A DNA stretch of 64,000 nt from Polyangiaceae bacterium (GCA_025937835.1 JAICQO010000018.1:1-64000), one strand, 5' to 3'. Shown: positions 28,124 through 36,824, counted from the first letter of the stretch. Notes: generated by a model not told the origin, from the sequence alone. A program made the numbers and translations.

Positions 28124-29084
28124 GTCGGCGTGTGGCCGCGTTCTTCGAGAGCAGCACGCCGATTCCCAGCACCAGCGTGTCCGCCAGCAACGCCGAGGCT
28201 CGCCAGATCAACGCCGCGGCGACGATCACGTCAGCGCCGACGCTCGTCCCGAGGAAGGTGTTCAGCGCCGTCTCGCGCACGCCAATCCCCGCGGGCGCGC
28301 CCGGCAGCAGATAGCCAATCAGCCAGCTCGCCGTGGCGGCAGCGGGCACCTTCCAAGCGTGTTCGGGGAAGTGTCCCGCGACACCCCACAGACAAATCGC
28401 GAGCCCGAACCCGAGCCCCGCGTAGCTCACGAGGTGCACGCCGAGATACGCCGCGAGCAAGCCCGGTCGCAGCGAGATCGGCTCCTCCAACTTCAAGAGC
28501 CGGCGCACGAACGCGGGCGGAGTGAGCAGGAGCCGGCGCAAGAGCCAGGTGCCGAAAGCCCATCCGCCGACCAGCAGCGCGAGCAGCAGCGGCGCGCGTT
28601 CGTTCAAATCCCCGCCACCGAGCCCCGCCATCACGCTGACGCCGACCACGAGCGCGCCAGCCCCCAGCGCGAAGCCGTTTTCGACGAACAGGCTCAACAC
28701 GACGCGCCCCGTCTGCCAGCCGCGCCGGTGCGCGAGCGCGACGCGGCCGATGTGCTGACCGATGTTGCCGACGTACTTGGCGAACTGCGAGACCGCGAAG
28801 ATGCCGGCCGCGCTGCGATCGGTGGCGGGCACGCCGAGGCCGCGCAACAGCCAGCCCCACGACCAGGCGTCGAGCAACACGGCGGCGGTCGTGAGCAACG
28901 TGGTGAGCACGAGGCAGAGCGCGACCCGCGGCGTCCAGGCCAGGGCCGACACCGCAGGCCAGCGCTGCCATACCTCGCGCGCGAAATGGCCGAGGCACAC
29001 GACGGCGACGACGATCGCCACCGCGCGCCACACCTTGCGAATCGTCGAGGTGCGCGCTCTCTCGATGGGCGCGGTGTCGTTCAA
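28116..29084 (-). CDS. Flippase-like membrane protein (LPG synthase TM / UPF0104 family)
   Basis: 322 residues, eight or nine membrane helices. The C-terminal sequence LPGAPAGIGVRETAL is the family mark of the membrane part of lysylphosphatidylglycerol synthetases and the archaeal AglD/bacterial flippase-like proteins. It lacks the cytoplasmic lysyltransferase domain, which points to a stand-alone lipid or polyprenyl-sugar flippase. The start codon is TTG (29084), backed by GAGG eight bases upstream; GTG 29030 is the alternative. Last gene of the minus-strand glycan operon. In this context it may flip a lipid-linked sugar; that is inferred. Confidence 0.8.
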   Translation of the reverse strand: MNDTAPIERARTSTIRKVWRAVAIVVAVVCLGHFAREVWQRWPAVSALAWTPRVALCLVLTTLLTTAAVLLDAWSWGWLLRGLGVPATDRSAAGIFAVSQFAKYVGNIGQHIGRVALAHRRGWQTGRVVLSLFVENGFALGAGALVVGVSVMAGLGGGDLNERAPLLLALLVGGWAFGTWLLRRLLLTPPAFVRRLLKLEEPISLRPGLLAAYLGVHLVSYAGLGFGLAICLWGVAGHFPEHAWKVPAAATASWLIGYLLPGAPAGIGVRETALNTFLGTSVGADVIVAAALIWRASALLADTLVLGIGVLLSKNAATRRLR

Positions 29085-29105
29085 GCGCTGGCCTCGTCCG
29101 CGAGC

Positions 29106-29834
29106 TCAGGGAGAAGCGGCGACCACGAAGCCGTTCCCGAGCTCGGTGTTGCGGAACACGCGCTGCACCGTTGCAAACGGCAAGATCGTCCGATCGTTCA
29201 GCAGGCGAGAGACCGCGCGCACCAGCGGCGCCTTGTGCCGCAAGCCGGTCACGCCCGTCTCGGCGCGCTCTTCGGCTCCGCGTTGCGTGCGCAGCCGGTG
29301 ATAAGCATTGAGCGCGGGCCGCATCAGGTTCACGAGCGGGAACCCGTAGTTCCAGAGCTCCGGCTCACGGAAGCCCGCGCGCGCCAGGATTTCTCGAATC
29401 TCTCCGGGCGAGAAGCTCTTCTGGTCGGCCTGCACCTCGTGGGCGTAGACGGCGTTCTTGCCGTTGAACGACATCACGAACTTGCCGCTCGGAGCGAGCA
29501 GCTCGCGGTAGCGCGTGAGCTCGCGCACCGGATCGTCCAGGTACCCGATGACCTCCATCAAGAACACGAAATCGAACCGCTCGGCCTCGGACAAACCGAC
29601 GGGCAACGAATCCAGCAGCTCGACGCCGTGGATGTCGCGCTCGCGGAGCAGGGCTTCGGCCTCTGCACGCGCTTGCGGCGACGGATCGTAGCCTGCGCCG
29701 GAGTAACCGAGGTCCGCGAGCGCCTCGAGCAAGTACCCCGCGCCGTAGCCGATCTCGAGGAACCGCCCTCGGGGCCAGCCCTTCAAGCGCTCACGCACGG
29801 TGAGCTCGCGCAACAGTAGCCGGGGAGGGCGCAT
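29106..29834 (-). CDS. SAM-dependent methyltransferase
   Basis: 242 residues, class I Rossmann fold. Motif I FLEIGYGAGYLLEALADLG is clear, with an acidic residue at the end of strand 2 (GYDPSPQARAEAEAL), motif post-I DFVFLMEVIGYLDDPVRELTRYRELLAPSG. The C-terminal 70 residues are basic. It starts six bases after the SDR gene's stop on the same strand, inside the glycan operon, so a role in O- or C-methylating a sugar or a lipid carrier is likely. Substrate unknown. Confidence 0.85.
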   Translation of the reverse strand: MRPPRLLLRELTVRERLKGWPRGRFLEIGYGAGYLLEALADLGYSGAGYDPSPQARAEAEALLRERDIHGVELLDSLPVGLSEAERFDFVFLMEVIGYLDDPVRELTRYRELLAPSGKFVMSFNGKNAVYAHEVQADQKSFSPGEIREILARAGFREPELWNYGFPLVNLMRPALNAYHRLRTQRGAEERAETGVTGLRHKAPLVRAVSRLLNDRTILPFATVQRVFRNTELGNGFVVAASP

Positions 29835-29839
29835 GCCGC

Positions 29840-30775
29840 TCAGTGGACTCGCGCGTTCCGGATCAGCTCGATGCTGCGCTGGATCTCGCGCTCGAGGCTA
29901 CCCTGGAACTGGAAGCCTTGCGCGCGGAAGCGCTCGCAGGCCACCGTGTACGAGAGCTGGTTCATGATCTTGGTGTCGACGAGCTGCACCTCGAGATCCG
30001 GCACGTGCTTCTTGATGGTGTCCACGACCTGCCTGACGGTCAGGTTGTCGGTGAGTACGTTGTAGATCTGGCCGTCGAACAGGTTCTTCTTCAGGATGAA
30101 GCGCAGCGCCTCCACCGCGTCGTTCAGCTCCAGGTACGGCCGCTTCTGATCGAGCGCCGTTCGCCAGACGGTGATCGGCTGACCCATGCAGGCTTGCCAG
30201 ACGAACTTGTTCACGGCCGTGTGGAAGCGCATGCCGATCGACGTGCCGTAGATCGTGCCAAAGCGGCAGCTGATGAAGCGCAGCCCTTCCTTCGCCCCGA
30301 GCTCGGCGCACATTTTTTCGGCGCGCAGCTTGCTCGTCGCATACGGGCTCTGGGGCCGGAGCTCGCTCTCCGAGCAGGTCTCATCGACCACGTCGGCGGC
30401 CGTACCGTAGACGCTGGTCGTGGACAGGAACACGAGCCCGCTTCCGCTCTTCACGCAAGCGCGAGCGATACGCTCGGTGCCGTCGTAGTTCACCGCCTCG
30501 ACCTGGTCCTGGATGTCGAAGCTGCCGGCGGCGTTGGTGATCGCCGCCAGGTGAATCACCGCGTCGATGCCCGAGAACAGCTTCTCGAGGTCCGCCTTCA
30601 TGATGTCGGCCTCGATGAAGTTGTACGGTACACCCGCGGGCAGGTTGAACAGCGACGGGTAGCGCTGCGTCGCCAGGTTGTCGATCAACCGGACCTCGTC
30701 GAACTCGCCCGGCTTCAAGGCGTGGATCAGCTTCGACCCGATGTGGCCGAGCGCACCCGTAACGGCAAGCTTCAT
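29840..30775 (-). CDS. NAD-dependent sugar nucleotide epimerase/dehydratase (SDR)
   Basis: 311 residues, extended short-chain dehydrogenase. NAD-binding motif TGALGHIGSKLIHAL (GxxGxxG), strand-2 acidic residue in LIDNLATQ, AVIHLAAITNA, catalytic triad in FLSTTSVYGT and YATSKLRAEKM (YxxxK). The conserved YGTS and FRAQGFQFQGSLEREI come near the end. The STTSVYG active-site triad lacks the DE pair typical of 4,6-dehydratases, so an epimerase or ketoreductase is more likely. ATGA overlap with the next upstream gene. Substrate unknown. Confidence 0.85.
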   Translation of the reverse strand: MKLAVTGALGHIGSKLIHALKPGEFDEVRLIDNLATQRYPSLFNLPAGVPYNFIEADIMKADLEKLFSGIDAVIHLAAITNAAGSFDIQDQVEAVNYDGTERIARACVKSGSGLVFLSTTSVYGTAADVVDETCSESELRPQSPYATSKLRAEKMCAELGAKEGLRFISCRFGTIYGTSIGMRFHTAVNKFVWQACMGQPITVWRTALDQKRPYLELNDAVEALRFILKKNLFDGQIYNVLTDNLTVRQVVDTIKKHVPDLEVQLVDTKIMNQLSYTVACERFRAQGFQFQGSLEREIQRSIELIRNARVH

Positions 30776-31734
30776 TTGTTCTTTCCTTCGCTGAGCAGAA
30801 TCTCTTTGGTCCGCTCGAGCCCTTGACTGAAATCGTAGCGCGGCTTCCAACCGGTCTTTTCGCGGAGCAGCTTCGAGGAGATGCGCACGTCGTCGATCTC
30901 GATGCGCTTGCGCTCGTCGGGCCAATCCACGTGGTTCAGCCGGCCACGGCCGAAGATCTGGATCATGCGCTCGGCGATCTCGATCACGCTCAGGTGCTCT
31001 TCGTGCGTTGCGAAGAACACCTCGCCGAACAGCTTCGGTTCCTGCGCGGCGCGGTACAGGATCTCCGTCGCGTCCTCCACGTAGGTGACGTTGCGCTGCT
31101 GCTTGCCGGAGCCGAAGATCTTGATTTCCTGATCGGTCCAGGCGAGGTTCAGAAAGTAATTCACGAACCCGAACTCCGGGAACCCCTTGCCGTACGGCCC
31201 GTACAGGTTCGCGAAGCGCAGCATCACCGTCTTCAGGTCGTGGACGCGGTTGTAGATGCGGTAGTACTTCTCCGCCACGCCCTTGTTCGCCGAGTAGATG
31301 TCGAGCGGCTTCTCGCCGTGCTTCTCGTCGACCAGGTCGCCCTCGGCCTTGCCGATCACCGTGCTGCTCGAGGTGTAGACCACCACCGCGCCCGGGTTCA
31401 GGAGCCGCACCGCCTCGAGCACGCGCAGGTTGCCGACGCAGTTGATCTCCGCGTCGTGGATCGGATCCGTGAGCGACAGCGGGTGCGAGGTCTGCGCCGC
31501 GCAGTTGAAGATCACGTCCTTGCCCTGGACGATGTCCGCGATCAGCGGCTCGTCGCCCATGCTCCCGCGCACGAACTTGATCTGGTTCCACACGCTGCGA
31601 AGGTTCTGCGTCGTGGCCTTCAGCTTCGGGTCCAGCGTGTCGAGCACGGTGACCTGATTTTTCGGCTCGAGGAGGCAGCGGCGCACCAGGTTCGCGCCCA
31701 GAAAGCCCGCGCCGCCGATGATCAGGATGTTCAT
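30772..31734 (-). CDS. NAD-dependent sugar nucleotide epimerase (SDR)
   Basis: 320 residues. Rossmann motif IIGGAGFLGANLVRRCL (GxxGxxG), LDTLDPKL, VIFNCAAQTSHPL, active site VVYTSSSTVIGKAEGD and catalytic YSANKGVAEKYYR, plus FGSGKQQRNVTYVEDATEIL in the substrate part and RISSKLLREKTGWKPRYDFSQGLERTKEI at the end. It resembles UDP-sugar 4-epimerase/decarboxylase-type SDRs; the SSSTVIG triad argues against RmlB-type dehydratase. ATGA overlaps on both sides place it in the operon. Confidence 0.87.
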   Translation of the reverse strand: MNILIIGGAGFLGANLVRRCLLEPKNQVTVLDTLDPKLKATTQNLRSVWNQIKFVRGSMGDEPLIADIVQGKDVIFNCAAQTSHPLSLTDPIHDAEINCVGNLRVLEAVRLLNPGAVVVYTSSSTVIGKAEGDLVDEKHGEKPLDIYSANKGVAEKYYRIYNRVHDLKTVMLRFANLYGPYGKGFPEFGFVNYFLNLAWTDQEIKIFGSGKQQRNVTYVEDATEILYRAAQEPKLFGEVFFATHEEHLSVIEIAERMIQIFGRGRLNHVDWPDERKRIEIDDVRISSKLLREKTGWKPRYDFSQGLERTKEILLSEGKNK

Positions 31735-32726
31735 GGATTCTCCGTTTTCTCTGCGAACGCCGCGACCGTCCGGCGGATGCCCTCGTCGAGCGCGATGCTC
31801 GGGGAAAAGCCGGTGATCTTCTTGAGCAGGCCGACGTCGCCCACGAAATTGCGCCGCTCGATCGGCGATAGGCCGGGCGGTGCGTCGGCTTCTTCGACCG
31901 TGACGGGCTTCTCCGTGTGCTCCTCGACGAACGCCGCGACGCGGCCGATGGCCTGGCGCAGCGTCGTGCCCTGCCCGTTCGAGAGCACGAAGCTCCGCCC
32001 ACCGAGCGCGCCGGCGTGCTCGGCAGCCTTGACGAAGGCGCGCGCCACGTCCTCGACGTAGATGTAGTCGCGGATCAGATCGCCGTAACCGCGGTAGAGC
32101 TTGAGCGGTTCGCCCGCGAGCGCGCGGCGCACCATCGCGTTCAACACGCCCCGATCGGGCCGGCTGCTCTTCGGGCCCGGTCCGTAGACGTTCGCGAGCC
32201 GGAGCGAGCCGCCGGCGACCAACCCGCGCCGCACGTAAAACTCGAGGTACTGCTCGGCCATGCGCTTGTGCACGTCGTAGGTCGTGACGGGCACGTCCGG
32301 CGTCGCCTCGTTGACCGGCAGCTTCTCGGCCAGGCCCGTGATGGTCACGGTGCTGGCGAACAGAATCGCCCGCTTTTTTCCCTGGTTCCGGCAGATCTCG
32401 AGCAGGTGCTGGATCGGCAGGACATTGGCCTCGAGGTCCGCGGGCGGGTCGGCGTCGGACACGTAGACGCTGGTCTGCGAAGCCAGGTGAAACACCACGT
32501 CGATGCCGTCGAGCGCGCGCTCGACGTCTGCGCGGACACGGACGTCACCCACCATGTCCTCGACCGGCGCGCGATCGAAGGCGGGCTCAGGCAGCGGCGG
32601 CCGCGACTCCGAGCGACCGAAGCGCCGGATCGAAGCCGCGACCGGCAACAGCTCGTTCACCAGGCTGGCCGCGACGTAGCCCGCGCCACCCGTGATCAGA
32701 CAGTGTTTGCCGGCGACCTCGCTCAT
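31731..32726 (-). CDS. NAD-dependent sugar nucleotide epimerase/reductase (SDR)
   Basis: 331 residues, third SDR of the cluster. ITGGAGYVAASLVNEL, VVFHLASQTSVYVSDADP, catalytic ASTVTITGLAE and YDVHKRMAEQYLEFYVRRG, LANVYGPGPK, IYVEDVARAFVKA and the terminal GFSPSIALDEGIRRTVAAF. Weaker similarity to the typical 4-epimerases suggests another position or a 4-ketoreductase. Three bases separate its start from the cupin gene's stop; ATGA with the next SDR. The presence of three different SDRs side by side implies sequential steps on one sugar nucleotide, or parallel sugars. Confidence 0.85.
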   Translation of the reverse strand: MSEVAGKHCLITGGAGYVAASLVNELLPVAASIRRFGRSESRPPLPEPAFDRAPVEDMVGDVRVRADVERALDGIDVVFHLASQTSVYVSDADPPADLEANVLPIQHLLEICRNQGKKRAILFASTVTITGLAEKLPVNEATPDVPVTTYDVHKRMAEQYLEFYVRRGLVAGGSLRLANVYGPGPKSSRPDRGVLNAMVRRALAGEPLKLYRGYGDLIRDYIYVEDVARAFVKAAEHAGALGGRSFVLSNGQGTTLRQAIGRVAAFVEEHTEKPVTVEEADAPPGLSPIERRNFVGDVGLLKKITGFSPSIALDEGIRRTVAAFAEKTENP

Positions 32727-32729
32727 CGT

Positions 32730-33188
32730 CTACTTGATGACGGGCCCCTTGTGCCAGTCGTAGCCGATCTCGGGATCGTCGTGCGGGATGCGCCCCTCGT
32801 CTTCCGGGTTGTAGACGTGGGACGTGATGTAGAAGAGATGCACGGGGCCCATGATCGCCTTGCAGCCGTGGGCCACGAGCTGCGGCACGCGCACCACGCG
32901 ACCGGGCTGCAGATCGCCGAGGAAAATCTCCTGCGTCTGGCGGTACGTGGGCGAGTCTTTTCGGGTGTCGAACAGCGCAAGCTTCAGCACGCCGCTCGCG
33001 ACGTACCACCAGTCGATCTGGATCTTGTGGATGTGCCAGGCCTTCGACACCCCCGTGTGCATCAGCGAGTGACCCCACTGACCGAAGCCCTCCTTGAAGA
33101 AGTCGTCGGTGTTGCGGATGATCTCGCGGAAGAAGCCGCGCTCGTCTACGTTGGTGACGAGCTCCTTGATAACGACGCCTTCGATCAT
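32730..33188 (-). CDS. RmlC-like cupin, sugar 3,5-epimerase family
   Basis: 152 residues, single cupin. Resembles dTDP-4-dehydrorhamnose 3,5-epimerases: ERGFFREIIRNTDDFF, the histidine-containing stretch MHTGVSKAWHIHKIQIDWWYVASG and RVPQLVAHGCKAIMG. RmlC is usually about 180 residues, so this is short and may be a single-site epimerase or other sugar isomerase. ATG 33188 overlaps the aminotransferase stop by ATGA. Substrate is probably a 4-keto-6-deoxysugar nucleotide, inferred from neighbours (C-methyltransferase and aminotransferase). Confidence 0.8.
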   Translation of the reverse strand: MIEGVVIKELVTNVDERGFFREIIRNTDDFFKEGFGQWGHSLMHTGVSKAWHIHKIQIDWWYVASGVLKLALFDTRKDSPTYRQTQEIFLGDLQPGRVVRVPQLVAHGCKAIMGPVHLFYITSHVYNPEDEGRIPHDDPEIGYDWHKGPVIK

Positions 33189-34288
33189 GCGGACTCCGTG
33201 AAACGTTTGACGGCGCTCACGACGCGGTCGACCTCGTCGTTCGTGAGCTCGGGGTACATGGGCAAGGACAGCACTTCGAGCGCGGCGCGCTCCGTCTCCG
33301 GCAGGGACTCACCGCCGCGGACTCGGCCCGCGTAGGCCTTCTGGCGGTGCACCGGCACCGGGTAGTGGATCAGCGCGCCGACCTCCGCCTGCTTGAGCGA
33401 CTCGAGCAGCGCGTCGCGCTTTTGCGAGCGCAGCACGTACAGGTGAAACACGTGGCTCGTGTTCGGACGGCGCTTCGGCAGCACGAGGCCGGCGCCAGCG
33501 AGCGCACGGTCGTAGCGCGCGGCAATATCGGCGCGCTTCTGGTTGTCGGCGTCGAGCGCCGCGAGCTTGACCCGCAGCACGGCCGCCTGCAGCTCGTCCA
33601 GCCGCGAGTTTTGCCCGGGGATGTGGCTCACGTAGCGCTCGGCCCAGCCATACTCGCGGATCAGCTTGCAGCGCTGGGCGAGCTCCGCGTCGGAGGTGAC
33701 GATCGCGCCACCGTCCCCGAGCGCGCCCAGGTTCTTGGTCGGGTATGAGCTGAAGCAGGCGATGTCACCGATGCTGCCGAGGCGTTTCTCGCCGTAGCGC
33801 GCGCCGTGGCACTGCGCGCAGTCCTCGACCAGGCGCAAGCCGTGGCGCTTCGCTATCGCCTGAAGCTCGTCGAGCGCGGCCGGCTGCCCGTAAATGTGGA
33901 CCGCGACGATCGCCTTGGTCTTCGGCGAGATCATCTGCTCGACCTTGGCCGGGTCGAGCGTGAAGTAGTCGCGCTCGATGTCTGCGAACACGGCGGACGC
34001 GCCGCTGAGCTCGATGGCGGCGACGGTGGCGACCGCGGTGTGCGCCGTGGTGATCACCTCGTCACCCGGGCCGATGCCGAGCGCCTTCAGCGCGATCGCG
34101 ATCGCGTCCGTGCCGTTGGCGACGCCGACGGCGTGCCCGGCGCCGATGTACGCTGCGAACTCGGCCTCGAACGCCGCGACCTCGGGCCCCAGCACGTAGC
34201 GCCCGTTCTCGAGCACGCGCTGGATCGCCGCGTCGATGCCCGCCTTGTGCGCCAGATACTGCGCCTTCGGGTTCGCGCAGAGGATCAC
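33185..34288 (-). CDS. DegT/DnrJ/EryC1/StrS family sugar aminotransferase
   Basis: 367 residues, PLP-dependent enzyme that converts a keto sugar nucleotide to an amino sugar using glutamate. Evidence: NGRYVLGPEVAAFEAEFAAYIGAGHAVGVANGTDAIAIAL, VITTAHTAVATVAAI, and the PLP lysine Lys185 in SSYPTKNLGALGDGG. The aspartate in VEDCAQCHGA stacks on PLP. GTG 34288 overlaps the C-methyltransferase stop as GTGA, making the pair tightly coupled. Acting position on the sugar is not determinable. Confidence 0.93.
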   Translation of the reverse strand: MILCANPKAQYLAHKAGIDAAIQRVLENGRYVLGPEVAAFEAEFAAYIGAGHAVGVANGTDAIAIALKALGIGPGDEVITTAHTAVATVAAIELSGASAVFADIERDYFTLDPAKVEQMISPKTKAIVAVHIYGQPAALDELQAIAKRHGLRLVEDCAQCHGARYGEKRLGSIGDIACFSSYPTKNLGALGDGGAIVTSDAELAQRCKLIREYGWAERYVSHIPGQNSRLDELQAAVLRVKLAALDADNQKRADIAARYDRALAGAGLVLPKRRPNTSHVFHLYVLRSQKRDALLESLKQAEVGALIHYPVPVHRQKAYAGRVRGGESLPETERAALEVLSLPMYPELTNDEVDRVVSAVKRFTESA

Positions 34289-35505
34289 AGCGTGTGCACC
34301 TTGGGCACGTAGAGCAGGAACTTGCCGCCGTTTTCGCGGTACTGCTGCTCCTTGGCCAGGATCTCTTCGGCGTGATTCCAGGCGAAGAGCAGCGTGTGAG
34401 ACGGCGGGTTCTTGGCGAACACCTCGTGCGGAACCACCGGGATGTGCGTGCCGGGCGAGAACTTGCCCTGCTTGATCGGCGTCGTGTCGCTGATGAATTC
34501 GACGAGGTCGGGGCCGATGCCGCAGTAGTTCGTGACCGTGGTGCTCTTCGAGGTCGCGCCGTAAGCGCCGACTCGCTGACCCTGCCGCTTGAGACCGTTC
34601 AACAGCTCGAGCAGGTCGTTCTTCGACTGAGCCACGTTCTTCGCGAACTTCCGGTACGTCTCCGGATCGTGCAGGCCGAGCTGGTCCTCGAAGGCCCTTT
34701 GCCGGCCAACGTTCTCGGACACCGGGCGCGCGCCCTTGTGGCCGATCACGTAGCGCATCGAGCCGCCGTGCACGGGCTGGCGGATCACGTCGATCACCTC
34801 GAGATCGTGGCGGCTGACCAGGTACTCGATCGAGGTCACCGAGAAGTAGAAGGCGTGCTCGTCGTAGATCTGGTCGTACGAGGTCTTCTCGATGATGTCG
34901 CCGAGGTACGGATCCTCGAACACCAGCACGCCCTTGGGCTTCAGCAGGGTTTTGATGCCCGCCATCACCGAGTGCAGGTACGGGATGTGGCACATCACGT
35001 TCGCGGCCAGGAACGCGTCGGCCTGGCCCTTCTGTGCGACGATGCGCTCCGCCACCTTCTGGTCGAAGAACTCGGAGATGGTCTCGATGCCCTTGTCGCG
35101 GGCGGCCTGGGCCACGTTCGCCGAGGGCTCGATGCCGAGGTGACGGATGCCGGCGTTGGCGAAGTTCTGCAGCATGATGCCGTCGTTCGAGCCGATCTCG
35201 ACGACGAACGGATCCTCCGAGCTCGCGAAGAAGGTCTCGCGCACGGACTCCGCGAAGCGGCGGAAGTGCTCGGCCATACGCCGCGAGGTGGACGAGAAGA
35301 ACGCGTAGTTCTCGTGGAACATCTTCTTCTCGTCGACCAGCTCGGTGAGCTGGACCATCTTCGACTCGGGGCAGTACCCGACCTTCAGCTCGAAGAAGTG
35401 TTCGTTCGGGTAGTCTTTCGCTTCGAGGAAACCGTTGGCGATCGGCATCTTGCCGAAGGACAGAAAGGTCTCGGTCTCCGCACCGCTAATCAAGCATTTC
35501 GTCAT
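34285..35505 (-). CDS. TylC3-type sugar C-methyltransferase with altered zinc site
   Basis: 406 residues; class I methyltransferase with N-terminal zinc-binding part, SAM domain (VEIGSNDGIMLQNFANAGIR, about 98-117) and C-terminal Methyltransf_14-like domain (VGAYGATSKSTTVTNYCGIG). These enzymes C-methylate a 4-keto sugar nucleotide. The catalytic Glu-His pair is kept in YDQIYDEHAFYFS. Unusually the zinc knuckle reads Cys4-x-x-Ser7 and Cys45-x-x-Ser48 instead of two CxxC pairs. ATG 35505 is right where a possible promoter at 35531-35558 ends. Product may be a branched amino sugar, given the adjoining aminotransferase and cupin. Confidence 0.88.
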   Translation of the reverse strand: MTKCLISGAETETFLSFGKMPIANGFLEAKDYPNEHFFELKVGYCPESKMVQLTELVDEKKMFHENYAFFSSTSRRMAEHFRRFAESVRETFFASSEDPFVVEIGSNDGIMLQNFANAGIRHLGIEPSANVAQAARDKGIETISEFFDQKVAERIVAQKGQADAFLAANVMCHIPYLHSVMAGIKTLLKPKGVLVFEDPYLGDIIEKTSYDQIYDEHAFYFSVTSIEYLVSRHDLEVIDVIRQPVHGGSMRYVIGHKGARPVSENVGRQRAFEDQLGLHDPETYRKFAKNVAQSKNDLLELLNGLKRQGQRVGAYGATSKSTTVTNYCGIGPDLVEFISDTTPIKQGKFSPGTHIPVVPHEVFAKNPPSHTLLFAWNHAEEILAKEQQYRENGGKFLLYVPKVHTL

Positions 35506-35530
35506 GGTCGGGCTCCGCCGCGCGCGCGGG

Positions 35531-35558
35531 ATTCTCGCATCCGTTGCCCGAAAGTCAA
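35531..35558 (-). promoter_or_regulatory. Possible internal promoter before the C-methyltransferase
   Basis: On the minus strand, TTGACT (35553-35558) and GAGAAT (35531-35536) are spaced by 16 bases, ending 25 bases before the ATG at 35505. This fits a housekeeping promoter, in a rare 104-base gap within the operon; a GGGGG...CCCCC hairpin (35562-35580) lies just upstream. Not experimentally supported. Confidence 0.4.
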
Positions 35559-35609
35559 CGTGGGGGCGGTTCCAACCCCCGAGATTCAAGCTGGATTCGA
35601 ACTCTCCGG

Positions 35610-36824
35610 CTAGGCCAGGGCCGCGATCACGCTCTCGGCGATCGTTTGGCCGATCGAGAGCGACGAGGTCGCTGCCGGCGACGGTGCGTTGCACACGTGG
35701 AGCTGCCGCGGCGTTCTGCGCAGCTCGAAGTCGTCGAGCAGCTTTCCGTCCCTGCCACAGGCTTGCGCCCGGACGCCGGCCCCGGCCGGTTCCAGGTCCT
35801 CCGACCTCACCTCGGGGATCAAGCGCTGCAGCGCCGCGACGAAATGCGGCTTGTACCAGGAGCGAATCAGCTCTGCGGTGCCCTCGCGCCAGTGCTTTTG
35901 CACGAGCTTGTAGAACCCGGGCCAGCTCAGGGTCTCGAACAGATCCCCCGGATCGAGATCGGTGCGGCCATAGCCTTCGCGCTTCAGCGCCAGCACCGCG
36001 TTCGGCCCCGCGTCGATGTCACCCCAGGCCGTGCGCGTGAAATGCACGCCGAGAAACGGGAAGTCCGGATTCGGCACTGGGTAGATCAGGTTTTTGACGA
36101 GGTGCTTGGCCTCGGGCTTGAGTCGATAATACTCACCTCGGAACGGGACGATCCGCAGCGGCAGCTCCGGCTCCACGGCGCGCGCCAGTCGATCGCTGTG
36201 GAGCCCCGCGCAGCCGACCAAAAACCGCGCCTGCACCGGGCGACCGTCGGTGGCGAGCTCGACGCCGTCGCTCGCCTCGTGGACGCCGCGCACGTTCTCG
36301 TTGAACCGCACCTGTGCGCCGCGCTCCTGGACCTTCTCGAGCAGCGCCCGGGCGACCACGCGAAAATCGACGATCCCGGTCTGCGGCACGAACAGCGCCT
36401 CGATGCCGTTCACGTGCGGCTCGACGGCGCGGATCTCGTCGAGCTCGGTCAGGCGCCGGATGCCGTCGAGCCCGTTCTCTCGGCCGCGTTCCTCGAGGGT
36501 GCGCAGCCGAGGCAGCTCGCTCTCGTCGGTCGCCACGATCAGCTTGCCGCAGATCTCGTGCGGCAGCTCGGCTTCGCGCAAGAACTCGAGCAGCAGCCGG
36601 TAGCCGCGCACGCAGTTTTGCGCCTTGAGGCTGCCGGGCTTGTAATAGATGCCGGAGTGGATCACGCCGCTGTTGTGGCCAGTCTGGTGCGCGGCGACTC
36701 CGGCCTCTTTCTCGAGCACGACCACGCCGAGCTTCGGCCTGGCCTTTAGCAAGCGGTAGGCGGTCGCGAGCCCGACGATGCCGGCCCCGACGATCACGAC
36801 GTCGGCCTTTCCGTTCAGTGCCAT
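35610..36824 (-). CDS. lhgO: L-2-hydroxyglutarate oxidase (LhgO family)
   Basis: FAD-dependent enzyme oxidising L-2-hydroxyglutarate to 2-oxoglutarate, 404 residues. FAD motif VVIVGAGIVGLATAYRL, EKEAGVAAHQTGHNSGVIHSGIYYKPGSLKA and FRGEYYRLKPEAKHLVKNLIYPVPNPDFPFLGVHFTR are hallmarks. The C-terminal SSLSIGQTIAESVIAAL completes the fold. It has an AGGAAGG ribosome site and lies inside the glycan operon between the GT-C gene and the methyltransferase, with gaps on each side (35506-35609 and 36825-36992). Position next to sugar dehydrogenase and aminotransferase genes raises a specific hypothesis (see findings). Confidence 0.93.
   Translation of the reverse strand: MALNGKADVVIVGAGIVGLATAYRLLKARPKLGVVVLEKEAGVAAHQTGHNSGVIHSGIYYKPGSLKAQNCVRGYRLLLEFLREAELPHEICGKLIVATDESELPRLRTLEERGRENGLDGIRRLTELDEIRAVEPHVNGIEALFVPQTGIVDFRVVARALLEKVQERGAQVRFNENVRGVHEASDGVELATDGRPVQARFLVGCAGLHSDRLARAVEPELPLRIVPFRGEYYRLKPEAKHLVKNLIYPVPNPDFPFLGVHFTRTAWGDIDAGPNAVLALKREGYGRTDLDPGDLFETLSWPGFYKLVQKHWREGTAELIRSWYKPHFVAALQRLIPEVRSEDLEPAGAGVRAQACGRDGKLLDDFELRRTPRQLHVCNAPSPAATSSLSIGQTIAESVIAALA

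Noticed and set aside
30772-31734. Interpretation of this SDR as a dTDP-glucose 4,6-dehydratase
   Set aside because: The active site reads SSSTV instead of the DE-containing signature expected, so a dehydratase is unlikely.
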